Shown: positions 50,079 to 59,785, counted from the stretch's first letter. The stretch is DNA of 64,000 bases from Chitinophaga sp. CB10 (GCA_001870995.2 MLAV02000017.1:62001-126000); one strand, 5' to 3'. Made by a program: numbers and translations. The notes: generated from the sequence alone by a model not told the origin.

Positions 50079-50114
50079 AAAAAAATCCTCGTTCGCCCAC
50101 GGCAAACGAGGATT
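50079..50114 (-). terminator. Terminator of the methyltransferase gene
   Basis: AATCCTCGTT pairs with AACGAGGATT, with a seven-T run on the minus strand. Confidence 0.8.
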
Positions 50115-50133
50115 GACTTTTTACTGAATATCC

Positions 50134-50931
50134 CTACCGCGGCTTGATCATATAATACACGCAGGTAGTCAGGAAGTCCCTGAAATAAGGTATGGCGGCA
50201 ATAGGTCCGAATTGTTTCTTCGCGCTCACCCCGAATTTATACTTGTAAATAGGATTGATCAGGTAAAACCTGCGCTGGGTAATATCATACTGCTGGCGCT
50301 TCACGATGCGCTCAAAACGCTCGATGGAAATACCGGTATCCTTTACTTCCATCAGGTCTACGATGACGTCCTCCTTTTCCCCGAAGGCCTTCAGCACGCC
50401 CTTGTAAAGCGGCCGAGGCAGCAGGTGAACGTATGGCACCATGCTCAGGAATTTGTTGCGGCATATCTGCTGATGACCGCCGTGCGGCATGTACCAGGGT
50501 GGAAAACCGAAGTATATCTGCCCGTTTGGACTCAGCAGCTGTTTCATGTGACCGATGATCTTCTCCTGGTCGGGAATGTGCTCAATGGCATCTTTGAGGA
50601 TGATAATATCGAAGGAGTTACGGAACTCCCCTAAAAAATCAACATCATAAATGTTTTTGGCAATGAGCTTCAGTTGCCCGCTGGCCACGTAAGGGCCAAG
50701 GAAGCTGGTAGCCAGCTCTATCCGGTAAGGTACCAGGTCGACCCCAACGCACTGGCAACCCATTTCCAGGAAAGGCGTCAGCACGCCGCCCTCTCCGCAA
50801 CCCACTTCCATTACCCGCAGGCCCTTTAATTCCGGGAACTCCTGCTGTATGAAAGGGATCACATAGTCGCGCGAGTTGTCCACCTGTTGCTGGTAACGTA
50901 ATCTGGCGTCTTTATGATGTTCTAATGACAT
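50134..50931 (-). CDS. Class I SAM-dependent methyltransferase
   Basis: This 265-residue protein has a Rossmann-like methyltransferase fold. The SAM-binding motif I is LRVMEVGCGEGGVL near residue 38, motif II is CVGVDLVPYRIE, and a later motif is IIILKDAIEHIPDQEKII. A PPWYMP segment follows. The substrate is unknown, and the family includes lipid, quinone and small-molecule methylases. The start at 50931 (MSLEHHKDARLRY) has no perfect promoter element nearby. The gene is divergent from truB. Confidence 0.85.
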   Translation of the reverse strand: MSLEHHKDARLRYQQQVDNSRDYVIPFIQQEFPELKGLRVMEVGCGEGGVLTPFLEMGCQCVGVDLVPYRIELATSFLGPYVASGQLKLIAKNIYDVDFLGEFRNSFDIIILKDAIEHIPDQEKIIGHMKQLLSPNGQIYFGFPPWYMPHGGHQQICRNKFLSMVPYVHLLPRPLYKGVLKAFGEKEDVIVDLMEVKDTGISIERFERIVKRQQYDITQRRFYLINPIYKYKFGVSAKKQFGPIAAIPYFRDFLTTCVYYMIKPR

Positions 50932-50992
50932 ATTTTGAAAATTCCGTGAAAATAGTCAAAAAAAGCAAAACTGAAACCTGATCGCTTAAAGC

Positions 50993-51000
50993 TATCTTTG
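50993..51000 (+). promoter_or_regulatory. Promoter -7 element abutting truB
   Basis: TATCTTTG ends 4 bases before the truB ATG at 51005, so the transcript should begin at or within the start codon region. Confidence 0.6.
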
Positions 51001-51004
51001 CAAA

Positions 51005-51694
51005 ATGCAAACTGAAGAAAAAACAAAATTCCAGGAAGGGGCGGTTATACTCATCAACAAGCCGCTGACGTGGACTTCCTTTGACGTTGTACGCAAGATC
51101 AGAAATACCACCAAAGCCAAAGTGGGCCATGCCGGCACGCTGGACCCGCTGGCTACCGGCCTCCTCATTTGCTGTACCGGTAAAATGACCAAAAAAATAA
51201 ATGAATACCAGGCGCAGGAAAAAGAGTACACCGGTACTTTTACCCTCGGCGCTACTACCCCCACTTACGACCTGGAATCCGAACCTGAAAATTTCCAGGA
51301 TACCAGCCACCTTACAGAAGATGCAATCCGCGCGGCTACGCAGCCATTCCTCGGCGAAATCATGCAGCTGCCTCCTATACACTCTGCCATCAAGCAAAAC
51401 GGCAAACCCATCTACCACCTGGCCCGCCAGGGAGTGGAAGTGAAGGTGGAACCACGCAAAGTCACCATCAAAGAATTTGAAATCACGAAAGTTGAAATGC
51501 CGGTGGTGCATTTCAGGGTGGTATGCAGTACGGGTACCTATATCCGCTCGCTGGCCAATGACTTCGGCGCTGCGCTGGGCGTTGGCGGCTATATGAGCAG
51601 CTTGTGCCGCACCCGCATCGGGGAGTTTAAGCTGGAGGATGCTACGGATATTAATGATTTTATAGCGGCGAATACGGTTAAAAAAGAAGCATAA
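51005..51694 (+). CDS. truB: tRNA pseudouridine-55 synthase
   Basis: This enzyme converts U55 of the tRNA T-loop to pseudouridine. The 229 residues include the catalytic motif HAGTLDPLATG with the nucleophile Asp47, KNGKPIYHLAR-like QNGKPIYHLARQG, and the RNA-binding motif VRCSTGTYIRSL-like VVCSTGTYIRSLANDFG. The start at 51005 (MQTEEKTKFQEGAVILINKP) fits the family. The -7 element ends 4 bases upstream, so the mRNA may be leaderless. No PUA extension is obvious after the catalytic domain, as in short TruB forms. Confidence 0.95.
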   Translation: MQTEEKTKFQEGAVILINKPLTWTSFDVVRKIRNTTKAKVGHAGTLDPLATGLLICCTGKMTKKINEYQAQEKEYTGTFTLGATTPTYDLESEPENFQDTSHLTEDAIRAATQPFLGEIMQLPPIHSAIKQNGKPIYHLARQGVEVKVEPRKVTIKEFEITKVEMPVVHFRVVCSTGTYIRSLANDFGAALGVGGYMSSLCRTRIGEFKLEDATDINDFIAANTVKKEA

Positions 51695-51753
51695 AAAAAT
51701 GCCTCCGTTAATCAAATAAGAAGCATAAAGATCCAACACCGTTAAAAACATCC

Positions 51754-51791
51754 ATAAAAAAAGCCTCCGGATATTACCGGAGGCTTTTTTA
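51754..51791. terminator. Bidirectional terminator between truB and the TamL-like gene
   Basis: AAGCCTCCGG pairs with CCGGAGGCTT around a short loop, with A and T runs at the ends. Confidence 0.8.
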
Positions 51792-51794
51792 TCA

Positions 51795-54233
51795 CTAGAA
51801 CGGATACCCAATGGCCACGTTCCAGATAATATTTTTCCTTCGCCAGCTGCCACTGCCCAAATCCCACTGGCTCAAATACCATCCGTTCTTATTCCCCGTG
51901 AAATAAGGTACTTTCAGCGGAATACCCCAATCCAGCCTGATCAGGAAAAAGGAGAAATCCAGCCGCAGGCCCGCGCCTGTGCCAATGGCCAAATCGTGAT
52001 ACAACTGGTTTATATTAAACGCGGAGCCGGGGCGGTCCGGGTCGTCCTTGATCATCCAGATATTCCCCATGTCCAGGAAGGTAGCGCCTTTCAGGTTGAT
52101 GGTTCCCCCAAACATCCGCAACAGGTCAAACCGGTATTCCACATTCCCTTCCAGCTTCATATCCCCGGTTTGATCAGGGAATATTTCAGCGGTAGAAGAG
52201 CTGTCCTTGTAAGATCCCGGGCCCAGGGTACGGAGCCGCCAGGCGCGGATGCTGTTCGGGCCTCCGGCCGTGAACTGCCTCACATAGGGCAATACCTGCG
52301 AGTAGCTGTACGGGATACCAATACCGGCATATACCCTCGTAGCCAGCCCGCTGTGGATGCCCAGCTTCCAGTAGTGCCGGTAATCGGCTTCCACTTTCAC
52401 GAAGTTGGATATACCCACTTTGGTGATGGTTTCCAGGTTGGATTTTTTATTCGTGGAAGCGCTGATCAGGCTGTTGATGCCATTGAGCCACAGGCCTGAC
52501 TCTTCCAGGTTTATCCGGAAATAAGTGTAGTGGTTCTGGTGCAGCACATCGTTATTGCTGTAAATGTAGGAGATGTTTTCCCCGCCTATCAGCGCCGGCT
52601 CAAAGCTGCGCTTCAGGTAAGGGTTGGGATCCACTACGGTATCCTTAAAGTAAGGGTTCAGGTTCACCCCTACATAGTTTAACGTAAACGGCCGTACGAT
52701 CCAGCGGCGGTAAGCGCTGGCATTCCAGTCGTACCCATAGGAAAGGTTTATGCTGGTAATGTCAAACTTCTCCACGCGGGAAAGGTAGTTGGCCCCGAAC
52801 GTCAGCCGGGTTTTAACATTGGAACGCGGATTCTGACGGATGTTGAATGGCAGGGCAAAACGCGGCCACGTAAATCCAAATTCTCCCCCAAACTGTTTGG
52901 ACTGTAAAGCCCATTTATTATTCGGGTCTTTAATCAGCTCAATCCCGGTGTTAAGGCTGAAACCAAACTGGGTGGCGGTTTTGCCGAGGTTGATATGCCG
53001 GTAGTTCAAACTGATGCCGCTACCCAGGAGGTAGTCGGAACTGTTGCTCACCTCGAAGTTCACGCCAAACTCCTGCTTCTTACGGGGCGTGAGCATCAGG
53101 TAGGCGTCCAGCGCATTGCTGGTATCCTTTGCTTCCTTGTATTGCAGCGTCACAAAGAGCCACAGGCCAAGGTCGTACAGCTTATTGATGGTATTGTTGT
53201 ACTGCTGCAGGGAATAAACTTCCCCCGGGCGCAGCAGGATGGACTTGGAAAGTATTTTTGGCCGCAGCATTTCCTGGTGCTGGCGGATGGTGATATACTT
53301 ACGCACCTCCTCTTTAAACGTGGTATCGTTGATATTCCCGTTGATAGGGTAATCCGGATAGGCGTAAATGCGGCGGATGTGGTATTTCTGCCATTCGGTG
53401 AACGCGCTGTCCTCCGGGTTTTTGATGATCACCTCCACGTTCATGGTCGGCTTTTCCCGGCCTTTATTTTCGTTGAAGATATTCACGAATCCTTCGAAGG
53501 GGTTCAGCGGGTTTTTGAAAAGGGCTTTGTTCAGCGTATCCACGCTGAATTCTATCGCATCCCGGTTGAACTTATAATAGCCGGCGTCCTTAATGATGCG
53601 GGTGAGGCGCTCCCTTTCGCTGCTGAAGTTGGCCGATTTAAAAGTCATTCCTTTTTTGATCATGGACAACCGTTCGTTGGCCTTCACCACCGCGAGGATG
53701 TTGGAGTCCGGAACGTTGTAGGTGATCTGGTCGATCACGAAGTTACGGCCGGTATTGGCATTATAGGTAACGCTGGTTTTGCGGTTTTTGGTAACGGTAT
53801 CCGCGGTAACGGTGGCGTAGAAATAACCCTGGTTATGGAGGTAGCTGGTCATACGGTCCAGCGATTCCTTCAGCTTCGTGGTATCGAATATGGAAGGCTC
53901 TTCCAGGTTACGTTCCGCCAGTACGATGTTCCAGAACCAGTTGGATTTTTTCTCGTTGTACTTCTGGTTATAGAGCCAAACCTTGATGCGGGTGTTGAGC
54001 AGTTTGGAGTTGGGCTGGGCCACCATAAGGGATTTGGACGACAGGTCGCTGCGGATTTCCTGCTTTTCGGAGTTGAGGATATCGCCCTGTACATTCACCT
54101 TGCTGCTAACGTAGAGCGACTGATTCTGCTGCAGGTATTTGGTGTTGGAGCATGCGCCAAACATCAGCACTACGGCCAGTAACAGTACATATTTCAGCAG
54201 GGATGTCCTTATAGTCTTTGGCGGCTGCATCAC
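51795..54233 (-). CDS. BamA/TamA-family outer-membrane protein (TamL-like lipoprotein)
   Basis: This is an outer-membrane assembly-type protein of 812 residues. A signal peptide ends in LMFGAC with lipidated Cys28, giving the lipoprotein form typical of Bacteroidota TamL. POTRA-like segments (~residues 40-370) follow and the C-terminal Omp85 barrel spans ~400-812, with conserved FTAGGPNSIRAWRLRTLGPG and ending in VAIGYPF with terminal aromatic residue. It probably helps place surface proteins or outer-membrane enzymes. It is divergent from the RNA methyltransferase gene. Confidence 0.9.
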   Translation of the reverse strand: MMQPPKTIRTSLLKYVLLLAVVLMFGACSNTKYLQQNQSLYVSSKVNVQGDILNSEKQEIRSDLSSKSLMVAQPNSKLLNTRIKVWLYNQKYNEKKSNWFWNIVLAERNLEEPSIFDTTKLKESLDRMTSYLHNQGYFYATVTADTVTKNRKTSVTYNANTGRNFVIDQITYNVPDSNILAVVKANERLSMIKKGMTFKSANFSSERERLTRIIKDAGYYKFNRDAIEFSVDTLNKALFKNPLNPFEGFVNIFNENKGREKPTMNVEVIIKNPEDSAFTEWQKYHIRRIYAYPDYPINGNINDTTFKEEVRKYITIRQHQEMLRPKILSKSILLRPGEVYSLQQYNNTINKLYDLGLWLFVTLQYKEAKDTSNALDAYLMLTPRKKQEFGVNFEVSNSSDYLLGSGISLNYRHINLGKTATQFGFSLNTGIELIKDPNNKWALQSKQFGGEFGFTWPRFALPFNIRQNPRSNVKTRLTFGANYLSRVEKFDITSINLSYGYDWNASAYRRWIVRPFTLNYVGVNLNPYFKDTVVDPNPYLKRSFEPALIGGENISYIYSNNDVLHQNHYTYFRINLEESGLWLNGINSLISASTNKKSNLETITKVGISNFVKVEADYRHYWKLGIHSGLATRVYAGIGIPYSYSQVLPYVRQFTAGGPNSIRAWRLRTLGPGSYKDSSSTAEIFPDQTGDMKLEGNVEYRFDLLRMFGGTINLKGATFLDMGNIWMIKDDPDRPGSAFNINQLYHDLAIGTGAGLRLDFSFFLIRLDWGIPLKVPYFTGNKNGWYLSQWDLGSGSWRRKNIIWNVAIGYPF

Positions 54234-54322
54234 GGGCGAAAACGTTATAAATATTTAAGTAAGGAAAATTTGCTGACATGAGGGCTACACGGCCGGTTCT
54301 TGGCTGATTAAAAGAAATCGTG

Positions 54323-54330
54323 TAGGTTTG
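54323..54330 (+). promoter_or_regulatory. Promoter -7 element abutting the RNA methyltransferase gene
   Basis: TAGGTTTG ends 5 bases before the ATG at 54336. It matches TAnnTTTG and implies a leaderless or nearly leaderless mRNA. Confidence 0.5.
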
Positions 54331-54335
54331 GGCCC

Positions 54336-55076
54336 ATGTTGTCAAAGGCGCAAATTAAATATATTCAATCATTACAGCACAAAAAAAACCGTCAAAAATC
54401 CAGCCAGTATATTGCGGAAGGGGATAAGATTGTGCAGGAGCTGATCATGGCCGGTATGCCGGTGAAAGCCGTGTATGCCACTGCAGAATGGATAGCAGGC
54501 CATGGGGAAGTGCTGAAAAAGCTTGCGGCATCGGCGGTATATACCGTTGAGGAGCAGGCGCTGAAACAAATGAGCGCCCTTACAACGCCCAACAAGGCGA
54601 TGGCCCTGCTGGACATGCCCGCCCCCAACCCGCAGCTGCCGGGCAAAGGCAGCCTGGTACTGGCCCTGGAAGCCATTCAGGACCCCGGCAACATGGGCAC
54701 CATTATTCGTATAGCCGACTGGTTTGGCATCAGGGAAATCGTTTGCTCCCCTGACTGTGTGGACGTGTACAATCCCAAAACCATACAGGCCACCATGGGC
54801 AGCATCGCACGCGTTCGTATATCCGAGGCCGATATGCAGTCGTTCCTGGAAAGTACGGAGCTGCCGTCGTACGCGGCCACCCTGCACGGCCAGGATATCA
54901 CCGGCTTCTCCCGCCTGACGGAGGGCATCATCCTGATCGGCAACGAAGGCAGGGGCCTGTCGGAAGCAGTAACCGCCGCTGCTACCCACCAGATCACCAT
55001 TCCCCGCCTCGGCGGTGCGGAATCCCTTAACGCCGCCGTAGCCACCGGCATCATCTGCGGTCGCTTATTGATATGA
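54336..55076 (+). CDS. TrmH/SpoU-family RNA methyltransferase
   Basis: This SPOUT-fold 2'-O-ribose methyltransferase for rRNA or tRNA has 246 residues. The N-terminal substrate-binding domain (KIKYIQSLQHKKNRQKSSQYI-like, here AQIKYIQSLQHKKNR) is followed by the catalytic domain. That domain has the three family motifs: LALEAIQDPGNMGTIIRIAD, LIGNEGRGLS and IPRLGGAESLNAAVATGI. It resembles RlmB and other SpoU proteins, and the exact target nucleotide is unknown. The stop codon overlaps the next start by four bases (ATGA), so it is translationally coupled to the lipoprotein gene. Confidence 0.93.
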   Translation: MLSKAQIKYIQSLQHKKNRQKSSQYIAEGDKIVQELIMAGMPVKAVYATAEWIAGHGEVLKKLAASAVYTVEEQALKQMSALTTPNKAMALLDMPAPNPQLPGKGSLVLALEAIQDPGNMGTIIRIADWFGIREIVCSPDCVDVYNPKTIQATMGSIARVRISEADMQSFLESTELPSYAATLHGQDITGFSRLTEGIILIGNEGRGLSEAVTAAATHQITIPRLGGAESLNAAVATGIICGRLLI

Positions 55077-56110
55077 GAATATACCTGCTGATATTGCTAA
55101 CCCTCCTCCTTGCCGCCTGCCGCCATGAGGCGCCGCGGCAACCGGAACCCGCTTTCTATTACTGGAAGCAAAGCTGGACGGGCAACCCCCTGGAGCTGCA
55201 ATACCTCCAACAGCTGCCGGCCAAAAAGCTCTATATTAAAATGTTTGACGTAAGTCCGGACGCCGGCGGTAAACCCATACCCGTAGCCGTTTTCCGGCAG
55301 CAGGCGCCGTTGCCGCAAGGCCAGCCCCTGGTGCCGGTTATATTTATCATGAATGAGGTATGGGCACAGCTGAAAGACACGGCCGAGATAACAGCGTTTA
55401 CGGGGAAGACGTCGCGTTTGCTGGAAGACATGGCCATGGCACTACCCGACCGTCAGATACGTGAAGTACAGGTTGACTGCGACTGGACGCAGACTTCTTC
55501 TTCCCCCTATTTCCTATTTTTAACAACCCTTAAATCGCAACCTTTTTTCCGGGACAAAACCTTGTCCGCCACAATTCGTATGCACCAGGTGAAATACCGC
55601 ACCAGCAGCGGCACGCCGCCGGTGGATAAAGGGCTGCTTATGTGTTACAACATGGGCGACCTCCGCAAAGCCGGGGACCATAACTCCATCCTGGACCCTG
55701 CCACCATGAAAGCTTACATCGGCAGCGACCGTATTTCAAATTATCCTTTACCTTTGGATATCGCGTTGCCCCTTTTCAGCTGGACGGTTTTGTTTGAACA
55801 GGGCCAATACAAAGGCATCCTGCGCAACATCGGAGCGGCGGAACTGGACAACCGGGAATTGTTTATACCTCAGGGCAAACACCTGTTTGTGGTTAAAAAT
55901 GATACGTTATTCAACGGATACCTGCTGCGCAAAGGAAGCGAATTGCGAAGGGAAACTACCAATATTGAACTGCTGAAGTCCGCCGCCAGCCTGGTGGCCA
56001 AACAAAAGCAAGACTATAACCCAACTATCATTTTTTATCACCTGGATGCTGCCACATTGAAAAATTATCCATTGCATGAACTACAAGAAACTTATCGTCT
56101 TTTCCATTAG
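55073..56110 (+). CDS. Lipoprotein with possible TIM-barrel fold, unknown function
   Basis: This 345-residue protein has a signal peptide with lipobox LLAAC (Cys16). I do not recognise a family. The order of strand-like segments (LYIKMFDVS, LVPVIFIMNEVW, REVQVDCDWTQ, LSATIRMHQ, GLLMCYNMGDL, LDIALPLFSW) resembles a beta/alpha barrel and recalls glycoside hydrolase family 18 topology. The usual catalytic DxxDxDxE is here VDCDWT, so the catalytic Glu is absent and activity is doubtful. It overlaps the upstream methyltransferase by 4 bases and the downstream gene by 35 bases. It may be an outer-membrane binding protein. Confidence 0.7.
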   Translation: MRIYLLILLTLLLAACRHEAPRQPEPAFYYWKQSWTGNPLELQYLQQLPAKKLYIKMFDVSPDAGGKPIPVAVFRQQAPLPQGQPLVPVIFIMNEVWAQLKDTAEITAFTGKTSRLLEDMAMALPDRQIREVQVDCDWTQTSSSPYFLFLTTLKSQPFFRDKTLSATIRMHQVKYRTSSGTPPVDKGLLMCYNMGDLRKAGDHNSILDPATMKAYIGSDRISNYPLPLDIALPLFSWTVLFEQGQYKGILRNIGAAELDNRELFIPQGKHLFVVKNDTLFNGYLLRKGSELRRETTNIELLKSAASLVAKQKQDYNPTIIFYHLDAATLKNYPLHELQETYRLFH

Positions 56111-58433
56111 CTTTTTAGCCGTATTCTTTGGGAATATCATCTATATCCTGTCCTGTGGAGGCGGAGAAATGGACCCGTATGATTATTACATTTCTTACTT
56201 CAACACCTACCTGAAAGGGCAGGGGTACGAACCATTTTATTTCACCTCGCTGTCCGACTATTACGACGAGGCCACTCCGGACGAAACCACCGTCAACGTG
56301 CAGGACTGGCGTAATTACGCGGGGGATAAATCCGTATCAACAGATGATATTTACCGCTACATCTATAAGTTCAGCCGGGAACAGGTAGCGCAGATTGCCG
56401 ATTGCAGCACCAAAGGGCAAAACTGCTCCCTGGCGGACAGTGCGAAGAACAACAGCTTCGCCTTGTACCTTGCCAATCCCAAACACCAGGAGGCGGCCCG
56501 CTACCTGCTGTATGCCAAGGATTGCGAGAATATTGTGTACAACCCTGATCCCTGGGTGGAACGTGGCGATCAGTCCGGAGCCATGGGCGACCTGTACGAG
56601 GAAGGAAAGGGATTACTCGCCAATGTAAAGGATAAAGACATCGCGCAGCGTTATAAATTCCAGCTGCTGCGGCTGACGCACTATCGCAAAATGTACCGGG
56701 AAACCGTAGAAGCGTTTGACCGCGATTTCGGCAAGGCCGGCAACGGTAACCTGATCTACAACAAAGCCCTGGCGCTGAAAGCCGGCGCGCTCTACCACCT
56801 GAGAGATACCGTGAACGCGGCCTACCTGTTCTCCAAAGTGTTTGCCGCGGAGCCCGGGCTGCGGGAAATGGCTTTCCTGAATGTGAAATGGACCCACACC
56901 GCCGCTGTGGATATCTTCCCGCTTTGCAAAAACAACAAGGAGAAAGCCAATGCAGTGGCGCTTTACAGCTTCCAGATACCTTCGGTGGATTTCACCGGCC
57001 TGCGAATGGCTTACCAGCTCGACCCCGGCGCGGCAGTGCTGAGCGCTATGCTGACCCGGGAAATCAATAAGCTGGAATCGGAATTGCTCACTCCCCGCGT
57101 AGCCGCCATGGGAGATAGTGCAGGCCTGAGCCTGGGTTACTATTCCTATTCTTACTTTAACCAGGACGCGGAAGGTATCAGCTACCGCGATTCCGCCACG
57201 GCCCTGCAGCGATTTGTAGACGATGTGGCGCAGAAAGGTAAAGTACAGGACCCAGACTTCTGGAAGGTAAGCGCTGCCTATATCGCCTTCATCCGGAACG
57301 ACATCAGTGGCGCCAGGTCCAGGCTGGAAAAGTACCCGGTAAAGGACCCTGCCCTGAAGGACCAGTGGGAGCTGGTGAACCTGCTGGTAACGCTGAACGA
57401 GCAGAAACGCCTGGATGCTGCCTTTGAAGCAAAACTACTCGGCAGCCTGAAATGGCTGGATACAAAGTTGGGGCAAATTAACCCGGACGGATACTGGTAT
57501 GCGTCAGATAAAAATCTCTTTTTCAACAAAGCCATGCGCAACATCCTGGCAACTGTTTTAGCGCCGGGATATCACCGCCAGGGCGATTATACAAAAGAAG
57601 CGTTGATCCGTGCCCGTTGTGCCGCACTGCACCTCGGCGTCCCTCCCTACGATGCCGTCAATATGGTGAAAGACGAGATGAGCGCGGAAAAGCTGATTGC
57701 CCTGTATGATTTTCTCCGCAGTGGCAATAAAACAGATTATGAGAAATACCTGGTCGCTTATTTTCCGAAGGACATCAGCATGGAACTCGCCATAGGCATT
57801 GCTTACATGCGGGTGAATAATTTTACCGCCGCGCTGCCCTGGCTGAAAAAATCGCCGGTGAAGCAACAGCCGGTTAGTTACCAGATTTGGACGGACCAGC
57901 TGCAGGATTTTGGAGAAGATACTGCTGATGCAAGGCATCGCACGCCGATCACCGCCAGCCAGTTCTGCGAAGAGATGGTAAGACTGCTGAACCTGACTAA
58001 GAAGCCGCCGGTAAGCGCAGCGGTGTATCATAAGATTGCCACCGGCCTGTTCAATATTTCCTACTATGGTAAAAGCTGGTCTATGCTGAAGGATTATCGC
58101 CCCAGCACTTTATGGTACACTGCCAGCTGCGAAAAAGATCCGTTTGAGCGGCAGTACTTCGGCGTGTACGATGCGGAAATATTTTATACCAAAGCGGCGC
58201 AGGCAGCTACAGACAAGGAGTTCAAGGCCAGGTGCCTGTTCCTCGCCGCGCGTTGCGCACAAAAGCATGTGCCGGAAAATAAGGATGATAAATTGTATTA
58301 CTTATCGTTGATGCGTAACCGTTACTTCCCGGTACTGGCTACGAACTATAACCAAACGGCGTTTTACCAGAAGGTGTACGGACAGTGTTCCTATTTACAG
58401 GATTACGTGAGCGAAACGCGGCGGAAGAAGTAA
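56076..58433 (+). CDS. Large exported protein of unknown function
   Basis: This 785-residue protein has an N-terminal hydrophobic segment followed by YILSC, which may be a lipobox near residue 27. The rest is rich in helices, with aromatic and charged residues and spaced motifs such as YHLRDTVNAAYLFSKVFAAE and KEFKARCLFLAARCAQKHVP that resemble TPR-like or helical-repeat scaffolds. No catalytic signature is visible. The gene overlaps the preceding lipoprotein gene by 35 bases. The two form a conserved-looking pair of unknown role, probably at the cell envelope. Confidence 0.7.
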   Translation: MNYKKLIVFSISFLAVFFGNIIYILSCGGGEMDPYDYYISYFNTYLKGQGYEPFYFTSLSDYYDEATPDETTVNVQDWRNYAGDKSVSTDDIYRYIYKFSREQVAQIADCSTKGQNCSLADSAKNNSFALYLANPKHQEAARYLLYAKDCENIVYNPDPWVERGDQSGAMGDLYEEGKGLLANVKDKDIAQRYKFQLLRLTHYRKMYRETVEAFDRDFGKAGNGNLIYNKALALKAGALYHLRDTVNAAYLFSKVFAAEPGLREMAFLNVKWTHTAAVDIFPLCKNNKEKANAVALYSFQIPSVDFTGLRMAYQLDPGAAVLSAMLTREINKLESELLTPRVAAMGDSAGLSLGYYSYSYFNQDAEGISYRDSATALQRFVDDVAQKGKVQDPDFWKVSAAYIAFIRNDISGARSRLEKYPVKDPALKDQWELVNLLVTLNEQKRLDAAFEAKLLGSLKWLDTKLGQINPDGYWYASDKNLFFNKAMRNILATVLAPGYHRQGDYTKEALIRARCAALHLGVPPYDAVNMVKDEMSAEKLIALYDFLRSGNKTDYEKYLVAYFPKDISMELAIGIAYMRVNNFTAALPWLKKSPVKQQPVSYQIWTDQLQDFGEDTADARHRTPITASQFCEEMVRLLNLTKKPPVSAAVYHKIATGLFNISYYGKSWSMLKDYRPSTLWYTASCEKDPFERQYFGVYDAEIFYTKAAQAATDKEFKARCLFLAARCAQKHVPENKDDKLYYLSLMRNRYFPVLATNYNQTAFYQKVYGQCSYLQDYVSETRRKK

Positions 58434-58436
58434 GGA

Positions 58437-59672
58437 TTATTTAAACTGTATTGCTTTTATCGGCGTGATTTTACGGATAATGAGCGAAGGTAAAAGCAAT
58501 ACAGCCGTACATACCACGAAGGTGCCTACGTTGATCAGTACGATCTCGTGCCAGCGCAGCGCTACTGCCGCGGTAGACATGTAGTAGGAATCTTCCGGCA
58601 GCCGCAGTATGCCGGTTTTCAGTTGCAGGAAGGCCAGCCCCAGGCCGAGGATATTCCCGATAATTACGCCCAGCAATACGATGTAGGCCGCCTGGAAAAC
58701 AAATATTTTCTGAATGCTCCAGTTGCGCATCCCCAGCGCTTTCAGGGTACCCACCATGTTCGTACGTTCCAGGATGAGGATGAGGATAGCAGTGATCATG
58801 TTGATAATGGCCACGATGGTCATGATGGCAATGATGATCACTTCATTTTGCCCCTGCAGTTGCAGCCAGTCAAAGATGTTGGGATATATTTCCCGGATGG
58901 TGCGGGTGAAAAGCTCGTCTGGCAGCAGGTTTCCATCGATGTAGCTGGCAACGGTATCCATCTGGTGATAATCTTTCAGGGAGATTTCATAGCCGCCGAT
59001 CTCGTCCGGCAGCCAGTCGTTCAGCTTGCGCACGAGGTTGATATCGCCGATGACGTAGGTTTTATCGTACTCTTCGATGGAGGTTTTGTAAATGCCGCTG
59101 ATGGTGAGCCGCCGCGCGCGGGGGGATTGCCCGCCGCCCTGTATGAAATACAAAATAACTTTATCGTGAAGCTTTAACTCCAGGTCCCTGGCCAGCGAGG
59201 CGGAAATGAGGATGCCCTGCGCATAGGCGGAGTCGGTAAAAGCGGGGATATCGCCTTCTACGAGGTATTCCCTGATCGCAGGCCAGTCGTACCCCTTATC
59301 CACTCCTTTGAATATAACGCCGGCAATTTCCTTATCCGATTTGATAATGGCTGATTTGGTAGCGTAGGAGCTGATCGTTTTTACCTGGGGGAGATGTTGG
59401 ATGCCCGTTATCAGCGCCGTATCGGCCGTGAAGGGTTTTTCCTGCGTCAGCGGGCCGGCGTTGGGTTGGTACTGGTTAATGTGGATGTGCCCCCAAAAAC
59501 TGAATACTTTCTCCTGTATCACTTGCTGGAAGCCGTTAACAAAGCCTGTAGCCAGTATCATCACCGCCACGCTGATAGCGGTGGCCCACATGGCGATGCG
59601 GATGATGACTTTGGAAAAGGATTTGTTTTTGTTGAAGGCTATCCTGTTAGCAATGAATTGAGAAATACGCAT
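58437..59672 (-). CDS. LolC/LolE-family ABC transporter permease
   Basis: This inner-membrane permease subunit has 411 residues from the ATG at 59672 (MRISQFIANRIAFNKNKSFS). The longer frame from 59726 lacks family support. A first helix (~25-50) is followed by a large periplasmic MacB-like domain (~55-255). Three helices follow (~270-300, ~320-355, ~375-400), with the FtsX-like motif LILERTNMVGTLKALGMRNW near residue 290. It probably takes part in lipoprotein sorting or export, but no ATP-binding partner is adjacent. It converges on the unknown 785-residue gene with 3 bases between stop codons. Confidence 0.88.
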   Translation of the reverse strand: MRISQFIANRIAFNKNKSFSKVIIRIAMWATAISVAVMILATGFVNGFQQVIQEKVFSFWGHIHINQYQPNAGPLTQEKPFTADTALITGIQHLPQVKTISSYATKSAIIKSDKEIAGVIFKGVDKGYDWPAIREYLVEGDIPAFTDSAYAQGILISASLARDLELKLHDKVILYFIQGGGQSPRARRLTISGIYKTSIEEYDKTYVIGDINLVRKLNDWLPDEIGGYEISLKDYHQMDTVASYIDGNLLPDELFTRTIREIYPNIFDWLQLQGQNEVIIIAIMTIVAIINMITAILILILERTNMVGTLKALGMRNWSIQKIFVFQAAYIVLLGVIIGNILGLGLAFLQLKTGILRLPEDSYYMSTAAVALRWHEIVLINVGTFVVCTAVLLLPSLIIRKITPIKAIQFK

Positions 59673-59785
59673 GTATGGTCCTGCTGTTATTTCTAATAAA
59701 GGTAAACTCCCTCCGGACAAAATCAAAAAAATCCCAAAACGTAAATCTCAAAATAGTTGTAACTTGAATTGATCAAATACCCAGT

